Both the position numbers and the translations under genes were made by a program. Below the pieces are notes generated by a model. That model made no database searches and was not told where the DNA came from. It worked only from the letters and a program-made list of their open reading frames with translations. Of a stretch of 64,000 nt of DNA, positions 27,742 to 35,899 are shown one piece after another. The DNA comes from Chitinophagaceae bacterium. Its GTDB lineage: Bacteria; Bacteroidota; Bacteroidia; Chitinophagales; Chitinophagaceae. The stretch covers positions 97,043-161,042 of the forward strand of contig CANFHA010000016.1 in the NCBI GenBank assembly GCA_947446645.1, written 5' to 3'. Position 1 is the first letter of the stretch. Each line of letters begins with the position of its first letter.

Positions 27742-28209
27742 CTATGGTGCTATAGCGTAGGTGATATTGCACTTTTCGCCTTCGTCTGTGCGTATAAGCG
27801 TAAGGTGATTGGTTTCCACCATTGGTATCATATACTTGGCAGTAGCGCCGGTCTTGCTTTTCTTCAGGGTAAGTACCACATTGCCTACCTCATCATTAGT
27901 AAGTGAATAGGTGCCCGTTTCTTTTGGGTTATCACGCATATCCCTGTATGTTTTTACGTAGGTACCGTAGTTTATATTATTGCTGTTGGTGGCAGAAAGC
28001 TTCAGGGTAGACAGGAAGTGTATGTACTGGCCTTCAGAACCTATCTTGTCAGGGCATTTCATAGCTACAAAGCACCAGGTCTTATCAAGCAGCTCATACC
28101 TGTTTATAGGCAGTGTATTTGCCGGTGGCGTTAGTGTTTGGGCGAAAACGCTTGCAGGCAGTGCCATCAGGCATACAAGAAGTATTTTTTTGAACGATTC
28201 TTTCATCAT
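27742..28209 (-). CDS. Small secreted protein, lipocalin-like by pattern
   Basis: 155 residues. Signal peptide MMKESFKKILLVCLMALPAS with cleavage near VFA-Q. The mature part opens with a NRYELLDKTWCFVAMKCPDK block (G/D-x-W-like start), then beta-rich sequence with alternating hydrophobic residues (GTYSLTNDEVGNVVLTLKKS, HLTLIRTDEGEKCNITY). This resembles small lipocalin-like Bacteroidota proteins, but the assignment is weak. Two or three Cys could form disulfides. Function unknown. Confidence 0.6.
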   Translation of the reverse strand: MMKESFKKILLVCLMALPASVFAQTLTPPANTLPINRYELLDKTWCFVAMKCPDKIGSEGQYIHFLSTLKLSATNSNNINYGTYVKTYRDMRDNPKETGTYSLTNDEVGNVVLTLKKSKTGATAKYMIPMVETNHLTLIRTDEGEKCNITYAIAP

Positions 28210-28339
28210 AAAATTTATTTCTTCGGGTAAAAGTAATAAAACCTGTGATTAAATAAAGTATAGCATCGCAAAATAATCAATATTCTTTAAGTATGCCAAT
28301 AACAAATATGGGTAAGGAAACAAAACCCTGCGCCTGGCG

Positions 28340-29038
28340 CTACTCGTCTTCATTGTGTATCAGCTCTACTTTAGAGCCAAAGAAGTTGAGGAACAGCACT
28401 ATGAAGGCTACTACCATTATGGCCTGCACGCATACAGTTACCTGGCCTATATGGTTTACCGGTGCCATATCGCCATAGCCTATAGTAGTGGAGGTAACTA
28501 TGCTGAAGTAGATGTAGTCCACAACATCATAGCTTCGGTCGCCAAGCAGGTGCAGGCTGGCGTAGATAACGGAGAAGCAGAGCGAGATCTCCAGGTAGTT
28601 AAGAAAGAGCATCAGTATGTTGCGCCGGTAAGAGCGCGGCTTCACAAATATATCTGACACAAAAATGAGGGATGCCACGTAAAAAATAGTCTCCAGCAGC
28701 AGGTAAGATGCTATAACTACCGCAATAGTGTATTGGTAAAAGCCCGTGAACAGGAACACCAGGGGTAGCAGTGTTTTGAACAGCACGTAGAACTCAATAG
28801 CCACATTACGGGCAATGACGCCGTATCTGCCAAACAAGTTGCGGATATGAATGCCCGGGAAAACGATCTGTGCAGCAACCAATACAAGGCGTAGTATCTT
28901 CTCAAACCCTATATCATGGTGCTTTTCATTGTTCCAGATGCTGACCACATTCATCCGGTAGTTGTAGTAGGCCGGGTGTCTTATCGGCTTGTTGTACTCC
29001 GGCTTCCCTAAAAACAGTTTGTATAAGACCTCTTTCAT
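28340..29038 (-). CDS. Potassium channel-family protein (two-helix pore plus extra helices)
   Basis: 232 residues. The selectivity filter TSTTIGYGDMAP is at about residue 190, flanked by pore helices typical of the Ion_trans_2 family (VVDYIYFSIVTS before, VCVQAIMVVAFIVLFLNFF after). About three or four further hydrophobic segments precede it, so this is a two- or six-helix-type K+ channel without a recognisable cytoplasmic RCK or cyclic-nucleotide domain. Function: K+ conductance. Neighbouring genes face away or converge; none clearly belongs to the same unit. Confidence 0.88.
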   Translation of the reverse strand: MKEVLYKLFLGKPEYNKPIRHPAYYNYRMNVVSIWNNEKHHDIGFEKILRLVLVAAQIVFPGIHIRNLFGRYGVIARNVAIEFYVLFKTLLPLVFLFTGFYQYTIAVVIASYLLLETIFYVASLIFVSDIFVKPRSYRRNILMLFLNYLEISLCFSVIYASLHLLGDRSYDVVDYIYFSIVTSTTIGYGDMAPVNHIGQVTVCVQAIMVVAFIVLFLNFFGSKVELIHNEDE

Positions 29039-29155
29039 AATTTAAACATGCGGCCAGCACCAATAAAAATACCCTTTTCTTTTCATAATAGTGCTATCAG
29101 CAGCCTTATTAAACCATTTGAAATATCAGTGGTCTTAAAAGAAACACAGACTATT

Positions 29156-29503
29156 ATGCGTACTAAACTCTTACTATTCGTTAGCATTGCTTTACTCCTC
29201 CTGCTGCAACCCGCCAGGGGCTTTTCCGCCTCTGCTATCCGCATTGCTGCATCGCCCAACAGCCGACACTGTCACTCCCACTACCATTATCACCATCGCA
29301 ATGATCATTGTGTAGAAAATTTTTTCAAAACGCGCAATAAAACGGTTACTGACTGGGGCACCTTTTTCGACTATTTCTGCATAGGGCCTGCCGGCACTAT
29401 ATGCGGCATAGCAGGGCTGGCTAAGCGACAGGATGGTGCCGGCATTGTAATGGCTATTGGTGTCATAGAGACCGCCGTAGCTGCCGCTTGCCTCAGCCGC
29501 TAG
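29156..29503 (+). CDS. Small secreted His-rich protein
   Basis: 115 residues from ATG 29156 (MRTKLLLFVSIALLLLLQPA); the longer frame to 29048 would overlap the neighbour's promoter zone. A signal peptide is followed by a short histidine/tyrosine cluster HCHSHYHYHHRNDHC (residues about 37-51), flanked by Cys at both ends, then a hydrophobic C-terminal half (GPAGTICGIAGLAKRQ, AGIVMAIGVIETAV) that could be a membrane segment. The His cluster looks metal-binding; this is inference. It is 1.6 kb from the CDF exporter. No family recognised. Confidence 0.6.
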   Translation: MRTKLLLFVSIALLLLLQPARGFSASAIRIAASPNSRHCHSHYHYHHRNDHCVENFFKTRNKTVTDWGTFFDYFCIGPAGTICGIAGLAKRQDGAGIVMAIGVIETAVAAACLSR

Positions 29504-29603
29504 CAATAGTACTTCTCCTGGGTCTTACTTGTACTTAAAAGGCTAATTCGCAGAATATCATGTATTGAGTCAGTGAGTCATAAGTCATTGAACCATTTAT
29601 TTG

Positions 29604-29611
29604 TACATTTG
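29604..29611 (+). promoter_or_regulatory. -7 element upstream of the PaaE-like gene
   Basis: TACATTTG fits TAnnTTTG, nine bases before the ATG at 29621. It supports the start at 29621 and implies a very short leader. Confidence 0.5.
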
Positions 29612-29620
29612 CAGCCATTT

Positions 29621-30709
29621 ATGTCTGCGCTCAAATTCTACCCGTTAAAGGTTAAAGACGTGAGGCCGGAAACGGCCGATTGTGTTTCGGTATCGCTGGA
29701 AATTCCTGCCGACCTTGCTGAGAAGTTCCGTTTTGCACCGGGGCAGTATCTCACTTTCCGCCGCCATTTCAACGATGCGGAGATACGCCGCTCTTACTCC
29801 ATATGCTCGAGCCCTAAAGATGGCGAGCTTCGTGTGGCTATCAAAAGGGTAGAAGAAGGCAAGTTCTCCACCTATGCGCACAGCGGCCTTAAGGCCGGCG
29901 AAGTGCTGGATGTGATGCCGCCCATGGGCAACTTCACCATTAAGCACAAAGAGGTGAAGCATAAAGAATATGTAGCTTTTGCTGCCGGCAGCGGCATTAC
30001 GCCCATCATGAGTATTATGAAAAGCGTGCTGGAAGATGAGCCCGGCAGCAGCTTTACACTGATCTACGGCAACCGCTCCAAAAACTCCATCATCTTCCGC
30101 GAGGCCATAGAGGCGCTGAAAAACAAGTACATGCTACGCCTGAGGGTGTACTATGTGCTCAGCCGCGAGTATATGGATATACCGCTGTTCAGCGGGCGCA
30201 TAGATGCCGCCAAGTGTGCCGAGTTCTGCAAGTCGCTCATAGATGTGAGCGAGGTAGATGAGGCCTTTGTGTGCGGGCCAGAGGAGATGATACTCTCCGT
30301 GCGCCAGCAGCTTATAGACCTGGGCATGCCCCAGAACAGGGTGCATATGGAGCTCTTCACCTCGCCCGACCAACCCAAAGCTTCCCATGAAAAATGGCTT
30401 TCCGGCCACAAAGCGCAGGATGGACCTACCAGCAAAGTGAGCATAACGCTGGATGGTAACACCTTTGAAATGGATGTACCGTTTGTAGGTGAAAGCATAC
30501 TGGATGCCGCGCTAAAAGCCGGTGCCGATCTGCCCTATGCCTGCAAAGGTGGTGTGTGCTGCACCTGCCGCGCCCTGGTAACCACCGGTGAGGTGGAAAT
30601 GGAAGTGAACTATGCCCTGGATGAACACGAAGTTCAGAAAGGATATGTGCTCACCTGCCAGGCCCACCCGCGGACCGAAAAGGTAGTTATAGACTTTGAT
30701 GCGAGATAG
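29621..30709 (+). CDS. PaaE-like flavin/2Fe-2S reductase
   Basis: 362 residues from ATG 29621 (MSALKFYPLKVKDVRPETAD); the longer frame to 29573 overlaps the promoter. FAD-binding domain with the RxYS motif RRSYSICSSP; NAD(P)-binding domain with AAGSGITPIMSIMKS and FVCGPEEMI; C-terminal plant-type ferredoxin with Cys ligands in YACKGGVCCTCRALV and a fourth in VLTCQAHP. This order is that of PaaE, the reductase of phenylacetyl-CoA epoxidase, but no paaABC genes are here, so it may serve another oxygenase or hydroxylase. It could for example pass electrons to the di-iron hydroxylase at 17990-18607, which is pure speculation. Confidence 0.88.
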   Translation: MSALKFYPLKVKDVRPETADCVSVSLEIPADLAEKFRFAPGQYLTFRRHFNDAEIRRSYSICSSPKDGELRVAIKRVEEGKFSTYAHSGLKAGEVLDVMPPMGNFTIKHKEVKHKEYVAFAAGSGITPIMSIMKSVLEDEPGSSFTLIYGNRSKNSIIFREAIEALKNKYMLRLRVYYVLSREYMDIPLFSGRIDAAKCAEFCKSLIDVSEVDEAFVCGPEEMILSVRQQLIDLGMPQNRVHMELFTSPDQPKASHEKWLSGHKAQDGPTSKVSITLDGNTFEMDVPFVGESILDAALKAGADLPYACKGGVCCTCRALVTTGEVEMEVNYALDEHEVQKGYVLTCQAHPRTEKVVIDFDAR

Positions 30710-30835
30710 TCAAATCCTTAGATAGTCGGGATGATTGATTTACCTTTGTTCAGCATAGGTAGCTTTCTCGTGCTTTGCCGCCATTAAAACATAATGAGTA
30801 CAACCCCGCCTCTGCGAGAGATATTCGTAAGCCAT

Positions 30836-31279
30836 TTACAATATCGCAAACAGCAGTATGGTAATAAACAACGCCATGGTGAGTATCTCCAGGCTGCCGA
30901 ATATGAGGCAGGTGATGGCCATGACGCGGTAGTACCACTCGTCTTTTTTCCGCAGGCTGCGGATGGCATGCAATATAGCCGGGATGCCCAGCGGCAGTAA
31001 TACCAGTCCTAATAATGTAAACCGCAGTGATTTCTTAGCTTCCTTTTCGTGGGGCATGAACTGCTCCTGCCAATGGTGTAGCCTCCACTCCCGCTCGCGG
31101 TCCAGCCTCGCCTCGTGTTTGCGCGTCCAGCGCTTGCCATGCTTTTTTGCCGGCTTTTTTTCTGCATTTGCCGAGCTGTCGGCTGCATGCTTGTGCTTAA
31201 ATATAAAAGCTGCATCAGCATTTGTTGCCATACCTGTGAACAACAGGCAGGATAAAAAAATGATCAGCAGATTTCTCAT
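30836..31279 (-). CDS. Secreted or membrane protein of unknown function
   Basis: 147 residues. Signal peptide MRNLLIIFLSCLLFTGMATN cleaved near ADA-A. A basic and acidic linker follows (KKPAKKHGKRWTRKHEARLD), then two hydrophobic segments (FTLLGLVLLPLGIPAILHAI and CLIFGSLEILTMALFITILL). The two-helix C-terminus resembles a short membrane-anchor pair found in small Bacteroidota envelope proteins. No function can be given. Confidence 0.6.
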   Translation of the reverse strand: MRNLLIIFLSCLLFTGMATNADAAFIFKHKHAADSSANAEKKPAKKHGKRWTRKHEARLDREREWRLHHWQEQFMPHEKEAKKSLRFTLLGLVLLPLGIPAILHAIRSLRKKDEWYYRVMAITCLIFGSLEILTMALFITILLFAIL

Positions 31280-32128
31280 GAATTATTTTTCTTTTTGGTC
31301 TTAAATAGATGACTAAGGTACTGTTTTTGGGTAAGATTGTCACAGGTTCGATTACATGAGATACCTTCTGTAAACCAGATTGCCCCATTTGTTTCAAATA
31401 AAAATCTTGCTGATATGGGGCATTTTGTTTAGTGCGTTTTTTTGTTATATTCCTTTACTGGTGTGGGTTTTTGGTATGTTATTATGGATTTTCAATATTT
31501 CCCATTTATGCCCCACTGTGCCCCACTATCTGAACCTGGATTCACCTTGCGTCGTCCTGTGCCTCGTCCTGAAATAGGTTTACACGTTGGTTTTGGCTGA
31601 TGAAGGAGAAATGCCCCAATGGTTTGCCCACCATTACCCACCGGTGCCACAAAATGCCCCACGTTTTGCAGTTTGGTTGATGGTGGTGCAAGAAAAATTT
31701 GTATCAGAGGCGCAGTTTCCTGTATTCTGTTTTTAACGTTGCAGGGTGTTATAAACCTCCCAATATGCTCAAAATGGTATTGTTCGTTTTATTTATTGCT
31801 CTGGTGTTTTAGCACGTCGTTCGGGTGAGCCACGCCGGGAAGGCGCGGCTCACCTAGTCACGTTTTTGTTACTTGTCATCCTCCCTAGCCAAAGGCTTCA
31901 GTGGATAACAAAGGTCGGACGGTTCTTTGGTTTTGGAAAATTGAAATTACATGACAGCGCACTTTTTGCTCTATCATAATCAGCTACGCGCTTATCATTA
32001 AAATTTCTTTGAGCCATGGGCAAGGGTTTGAGTGGAATTAGGGCTTTGATTTTGCTAACTTCTGAAAACGGATGTGAAGTTGTATTGAAGCCTTGAGATA
32101 TAAAGGCAGATTCTAATTCGTCTGGATA
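31280..32128. other. 849-base gene-poor region with six TGCCCCA motifs and a strong hairpin
   Basis: No coding frame here is convincing; frames near 31380-31830 have no recognisable product. TGCCCCA occurs at 31381, 31509, 31519, 31612 and 31655 and inverted at 31416, six times in 281 bases; the first two face each other as TGCCCCAT/ATGGGGCA. A hairpin at 31824-31854 has arms GGTGAGCCACGCC and GGCGCGGCTCACC with one mismatch and loop GGGAA. Base composition is lower in G+C than the flanks. It lies on the edge of the restriction-modification island. Confidence 0.55.
31824..31854. repeat. Strong 13-bp hairpin next to the restriction-modification island
   Basis: Arms GGTGAGCCACGCC (31824-31836) and GGCGCGGCTCACC (31842-31854) pair except for one A-C mismatch, loop GGGAA. 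A T-run (CGTTTTTG) begins eight bases later. It could terminate transcription into or out of the island or be a REP-like repeat; nothing here decides. Confidence 0.6.
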
Positions 32129-33124
32129 TTACTGTTTGTATGGACCTAAGAATTTGTGCCCATTAAGATGAGTCAAATGCTCAGGCATATCTGCAGTCCA
32201 AACCTCTGTCTCCCATGCGATTTGAAGGAAATACTTTTTATAATCAATCCTCGAAGTAAAAGCAGTTACAAATATCAAATCTGCTTTACAATCATTCAAT
32301 GATTTTTTAAGTTCATAAACTCTCTCCTCGCTCATTGGGCCGGAGCTATAAACGGCTTCGATCAGATAAAGCCAATTCTTTTCCTTGTCAAAAGCAATAA
32401 TATCAGGTAACTCGTCATGGGATAACTCGAAAAATCCTAAGTCTTTAAGTTGCTTATCATCGCGATACAGAAATTTGTTACTGGTATCTCCGATGTATAA
32501 TACTGTACATCCCGGCCCAAATCTAGGTAGAAATTCTTCTATTATTTCCCTTTGCAGTTGATTATGACCTCCCTGGGAAAACTCCAAAATCTTTCCACCA
32601 GGAATTTTTATAGGCACCTTTACGACATTTCTTTTGCGAGCAAAAATATCGGAAAGTGATGGCCTGTTCTTCAGAAAAAGTTTGAGCTTAATATCCCATT
32701 GATTGGTGCCATAGAATGTGACCAAGGTTTTAAAATCCGAATGAAGCGTATATCCCCTGGTTGGATCATTAGTAGCAGCGTTAGGATTTTTAGCGCTATT
32801 TATTATCAGGTCAGCAAGTACTAAATATTTAAGATGCTTTCTTCTAATGTCATCGTATGAGCCTGATGAAATATTCTCTTCGTAGTGTTCATTTATGAAC
32901 TTAATGATATCGCGTGTTTTTAAATGACGGTTTTCATTTTGACCCTTTGCTTCTTTCCATGATTTTGTAACGCCGGCTACGGCAAGAAAACTCATAGCCA
33001 TACTTTGAAGAGCCTTTGGTGTCTTATCAAATGGAATGCCAACAAGCTCCAGTATTTCAAGAGCTTCGTTTATGAGCTTTTGATTATGAGCGGTTTTATT
33101 TGACTTTGTGATATAATTCTTCAT
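32129..33124 (-). CDS. BsuBI/PstI-family type II restriction endonuclease
   Basis: 331 residues. The C-terminal half is the BsuBI/PstI domain: GGHNQLQREIIEEFLPRFGP, TVLYIGDTSNKFLYRD, then the putative catalytic region LPDIIAFDKEKNWLYLIEAV followed by YSSGPMSEERVYELK, and FVTAFTSRIDYKKYF. The N-terminal part (LINEALEILELVGIPFD) fits the helical domain of the same family. BsuBI and PstI cut CTGCAG, but their partner methyltransferases modify adenine, whereas the neighbour here is a C5-cytosine enzyme, so the target may differ. Its start overlaps the methyltransferase 3' end by 29 bases, so the two are translationally linked. Confidence 0.88.
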   Translation of the reverse strand: MKNYITKSNKTAHNQKLINEALEILELVGIPFDKTPKALQSMAMSFLAVAGVTKSWKEAKGQNENRHLKTRDIIKFINEHYEENISSGSYDDIRRKHLKYLVLADLIINSAKNPNAATNDPTRGYTLHSDFKTLVTFYGTNQWDIKLKLFLKNRPSLSDIFARKRNVVKVPIKIPGGKILEFSQGGHNQLQREIIEEFLPRFGPGCTVLYIGDTSNKFLYRDDKQLKDLGFFELSHDELPDIIAFDKEKNWLYLIEAVYSSGPMSEERVYELKKSLNDCKADLIFVTAFTSRIDYKKYFLQIAWETEVWTADMPEHLTHLNGHKFLGPYKQ

Positions 33125-34121
33125 TTACTGGAAAGAGCGTTTGGCTTTTTGTTGCAAGGGAAAATTTGTTATTAAAGCAGTCTTTTACTGACAATGCAAT
33201 TTTGTATGCCAATAAGGGAGGGACCGCATTGCCTATCTGGTTAAACCGACTGGTTTCATTTCCGCAAAAATCAAACCAATCTGGAAAGGTTTGTAATCTT
33301 GCTGCCTCGCGAATCAGTAATCTTCTTCTGCGGCCATCATCAAGACGAACCCGTTGCATGTCTCCGGTAGCCCCTGCGAGATTTCTACAAGTGAGAGTTC
33401 GTGCAGGTTTTCCAGGATAGAGATCCCTAGGGTTAATGCAATCCGATGCCTTTTCATACTTAGCAATGTATGTGTCCTGAGCAGCATTAAGAAATTTACT
33501 TTCTTGTGGAGTAGTATACATAATATCTCCAATTGCTTCACCAACCGTTGTTTTGTTCTTATTTTTTTTAGGAAACTGAAATTCGGAACTATGGCCGACA
33601 ACAAAAAGTCTCTCCCTATTTTGTGGCACACCATATTCTACCGCATTCAGCAAAGCAAAATTAATGTTATATCCTAATTGTGTCAATTCTTTAACTATCG
33701 TTTCAAAATACCATTTATTAGTGTAGAGGAGTCCGCGCACATTTTCAAATAGAAAAATAGCTGGTCTAACTTGTTTTACGGCTTGAATAAATATGGGAAA
33801 GCCATTCCGTGTATCGTCTATTCCCTTTTGATGGCCACCAACACTAAATGGCTGACATGGCGGACCACCGATAATTATCTGTGCTTCCGGAAAGATAAAA
33901 GAAGATTCAAGTTTAATATTCTGGCAACTGCCTTTAAGATTCAGGTTGTATGTCTCGCAAGCATTTTTATCCATTTCGAAGCCGATAGTTTTATAACCGG
34001 CAGCCTCAAAACCAAGCGACAGGCCACCACAACCGGCAAACAGATCAAGAACAATTTCTCTTTCGGTTATCCTGGGCTTCAGAGTTTTATTGATAAACGT
34101 TACAAATTCCAGTTCAGCCAT
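33096..34121 (-). CDS. DNA (cytosine-5) methyltransferase
   Basis: 341 residues from ATG 34121 (MAELEFVTFINKTLKPRITE); a start three codons earlier at 34130 is possible. Motif I VLDLFAGCGGLSLGF, motif IV GGPPCQPFSVGG with the nucleophile Cys89, motif VI FLFENVRGL (Glu126), motif VIII VPQNRERLFVVG, motif IX RRLLIREAARLQTFPDWFDF and motif X QIGNAVPPLLA are all present. The target-recognition region between VIII and IX is about 80-90 residues, a single-specificity size. It methylates cytosine C5 in a specific sequence, protecting host DNA from the adjoining endonuclease. Overlaps vsr upstream and the endonuclease downstream. Confidence 0.95.
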   Translation of the reverse strand: MAELEFVTFINKTLKPRITEREIVLDLFAGCGGLSLGFEAAGYKTIGFEMDKNACETYNLNLKGSCQNIKLESSFIFPEAQIIIGGPPCQPFSVGGHQKGIDDTRNGFPIFIQAVKQVRPAIFLFENVRGLLYTNKWYFETIVKELTQLGYNINFALLNAVEYGVPQNRERLFVVGHSSEFQFPKKNKNKTTVGEAIGDIMYTTPQESKFLNAAQDTYIAKYEKASDCINPRDLYPGKPARTLTCRNLAGATGDMQRVRLDDGRRRRLLIREAARLQTFPDWFDFCGNETSRFNQIGNAVPPLLAYKIALSVKDCFNNKFSLATKSQTLFPVNEELYHKVK

Positions 34122-34563
34122 CATTTCCAATTTCTGTTTTAATCCGCCACTTATTTAATTGCTTAATCACCCGATCTATTGTTTTGTTTAATTTTTCATT
34201 TTTGAGCTGACACTCATAAATAACAATAACATGCCAACGTTCTTTCTTCAATTTTTTAATGCTGTCCACATCTCTTTCTTTCGTGCGGTTGATTTTTGCT
34301 GCCCACCATTCTGTTCGCGTTGAAGGCATTTTAAAATAGCGACAGTTATCGTGCCCATGCCAAAAACAACCATTAACAAAAATAACCGTTTTGTATTTAT
34401 TTAAAACGATGTCAGGTTTGCCAGGTAATTCTTTTTTGTGCAGGCGATATCTAAAGCCATTTGAAAACAGATTTTTTCTTATGAGCAATTCCGGTTTTGT
34501 ATTCTGTGACCGGATCTGGCTCATGTTAAAACTACGAGTTTCACTTGAATGCACGTCAGCCAT
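34114..34563 (-). CDS. vsr: Very short patch repair endonuclease (Vsr)
   Basis: 149 residues from ATG 34563 (MADVHSSETRSFNMSQIRSQ); a longer frame to 34608 lacks homology. Nicks DNA 5' of T in T-G mismatches formed by deamination of 5-methylcytosine. Family residues are in place: NMSQIRSQNTKPELLIRK, the catalytic Asp51 in LPGKPDIVL, zinc ligands and active-site His in FVNGCFWHGHDNC (Cys66, His69, His71, Cys74), and RTEWWAAKINRTKERD. It overlaps the C5 methyltransferase by about eight bases, which fits the repair role: it protects the methylated sites from mutation. Confidence 0.95.
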   Translation of the reverse strand: MADVHSSETRSFNMSQIRSQNTKPELLIRKNLFSNGFRYRLHKKELPGKPDIVLNKYKTVIFVNGCFWHGHDNCRYFKMPSTRTEWWAAKINRTKERDVDSIKKLKKERWHVIVIYECQLKNEKLNKTIDRVIKQLNKWRIKTEIGNDG

Positions 34564-34674
34564 TATTCCTCTAATCTGTGTCAAAGATAACTTAAATGGG
34601 CTGAGCAACTTTTTTGAAAAGCGTAGTGGCGCAATAAGTAGATCGACTGATTTTATTTTTCAAGAACAATAATA

Positions 34675-34682
34675 TAACTTTG
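34675..34682 (+). promoter_or_regulatory. -7 element of the SPFH-Arc pair
   Basis: TAACTTTG fits TAnnTTTG, 32-39 bases before the SPFH-protein ATG. It overlaps the left arm of the palindrome at 34679-34701. Confidence 0.6.
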
Positions 34683-34701
34683 ATATCGAATTGATATCAA
34701 A
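34679..34701. promoter_or_regulatory. Palindromic operator candidate
   Basis: Arms TTTGATATC (34679-34687) and GATATCAAA (34693-34701) with a five-base spacer GAATT. The site overlaps the -7 box and the probable start of transcription. The second gene of the unit encodes a ribbon-helix-helix (Arc-like) DNA-binding protein, so autoregulation is a plausible reading. Confidence 0.55.
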
Positions 34702-34713
34702 CAATCACACAAA

Positions 34714-35583
34714 ATGGAAAAAGTAATCAAACCAACGAACGGCTATGCAGCCTTGTTTTTGTCGCTTGTACTTATTGGTGCGGCGTTGTTCTGTTTTATA
34801 GCATCCGGCGCTAAAGACCAGCCGGTGCTTGTTGTGCCGGGTGCGCTCTGCATGCTCGCCTGCATCATCATCTGGAAGGGGCTCATCATAGTGCAGCCAA
34901 ACACTGCGCGGGTGTTGAACCTGTTTGGCAAGTATGTGGGCTCTATTAAGGAAAACGGTATGTTCTTCGTGAACCCGCTCTACACCGCTACCAGGCTTAC
35001 ACAACGTGTGCAGAACATGGCCATACCTACACTGAAGGTGAATGACAAAATGGGTAACCCGGTGGAGATAGCAGCAATAGTAGTATGGCAGGTAGAGGAC
35101 ACCTATAAGGCATCTTACGAAGTGGCCGACTACCGCGCATTTGTAAACATGCAAAGCGAGGCTGCCCTGCGCGCCCTCACCATGGGGTTTGCGTATGATA
35201 ATATAGAAGACGAGCATGCGGTAATAACACTGCGTGAAGGCGGCGCCAAAATAAACGAGCTGCTGGAGCAGGAGCTGAACGAACGTGTATTGTCGGCAGG
35301 CATTATTATAAAGGAGTCGCGCATAAGCCACCTGGCTTATGCACAGGAGATAGCGGGTGCTATGCTGCAAAGGCAGCAGGCATCGGCCATAGTAGCTGCA
35401 AGGTTTAAGATAGTGGAAGGTGCGGTAGGTATGGTGGAGCTGGCCCTGGAGCAACTGAGCAGGAAGGGAATAGTGAACCTGGATGAAGAAAGAAAGGCAA
35501 CCATGGTGAGCAACCTTATGGTGGTGCTGTGCGGAGAGCGTGGCGCACAACCGGTATTGAACACAGGATCTTTATACCAATAA
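34714..35583 (+). CDS. SPFH/band-7 domain membrane protein
   Basis: 289 residues. Two hydrophobic segments at the N-terminus (ALFLSLVLIGAALFCFIASG and a second around VLVVPGALCMLACIIIW), then the SPFH domain: KGLIIVQPNTARVLNLFGKY, GMFFVNPLYTATRLTQRVQN, VNDKMGNPVEIAAIVVWQVE and LEQELNERVLSAGIIIKESR. The C-terminal part is helical and probably oligomerises (AYAQEIAGAMLQRQQASAIV). SPFH proteins form membrane-linked rings or cages and organise proteases or microdomains. The Arc-like gene follows 11 bases later, a pair I recall as frequent in Bacteroidota. Confidence 0.9.
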   Translation: MEKVIKPTNGYAALFLSLVLIGAALFCFIASGAKDQPVLVVPGALCMLACIIIWKGLIIVQPNTARVLNLFGKYVGSIKENGMFFVNPLYTATRLTQRVQNMAIPTLKVNDKMGNPVEIAAIVVWQVEDTYKASYEVADYRAFVNMQSEAALRALTMGFAYDNIEDEHAVITLREGGAKINELLEQELNERVLSAGIIIKESRISHLAYAQEIAGAMLQRQQASAIVAARFKIVEGAVGMVELALEQLSRKGIVNLDEERKATMVSNLMVVLCGERGAQPVLNTGSLYQ

Positions 35584-35594
35584 CAGCGAGGCAA

Positions 35595-35780
35595 TTGGCG
35601 AGCAAGAAAACATTTGTGTTACGGGTAGACGAAGACGTATACAAGGCCCTGGAAAAGTGGTCTGCTGACGAATTTCGTAGTGTGAACGGCCAGATAGAGT
35701 TCATCATTGATGCCGCGCTGAAAAAGGCAGGGAGAAAGAAGAACGTGGAAAAGCCGCCTAAAAGTGATTCAGCGACTTAA
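35595..35780 (+). CDS. Arc-like ribbon-helix-helix DNA-binding protein
   Basis: 61 residues from a TTG start at 35595 (MASKKTFVLRVDEDVYKALE); the frame is open further upstream to 35529, but that would overlap the SPFH gene and has no homology. The ribbon-helix-helix pattern is clear: strand TFVLRVDED, helix VYKALEKWSADEF, then RSVNGQIEFIIDAALKKAG. A lysine-rich tail (GRKKNVEKPPKSD) follows. It lies 11 bases after the SPFH stop with AGCGAGG as a possible ribosome-binding site. It probably binds DNA as a dimer; the palindrome at 34679-34701 is the natural candidate target. Confidence 0.85.
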   Translation: MASKKTFVLRVDEDVYKALEKWSADEFRSVNGQIEFIIDAALKKAGRKKNVEKPPKSDSAT

Positions 35781-35899
35781 CGGCCCAATTGCCGGCAAAG
35801 TATTTTGTGAGATCGCTGCAATACTGCCGTTATACAAAGACATGCAGCGTATTTAGCAATGAGGTTAAAATAAAACAACAACCAAAAAACACTTTTTAT

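Noticed and set aside
31380..31828. Plus-strand frames at 31380-31577 and 31619-31828 as small genes
   Set aside because: Low-complexity hydrophobic or Cys-rich translations, no ribosome site, and the TGCCCCA repeats run through them.
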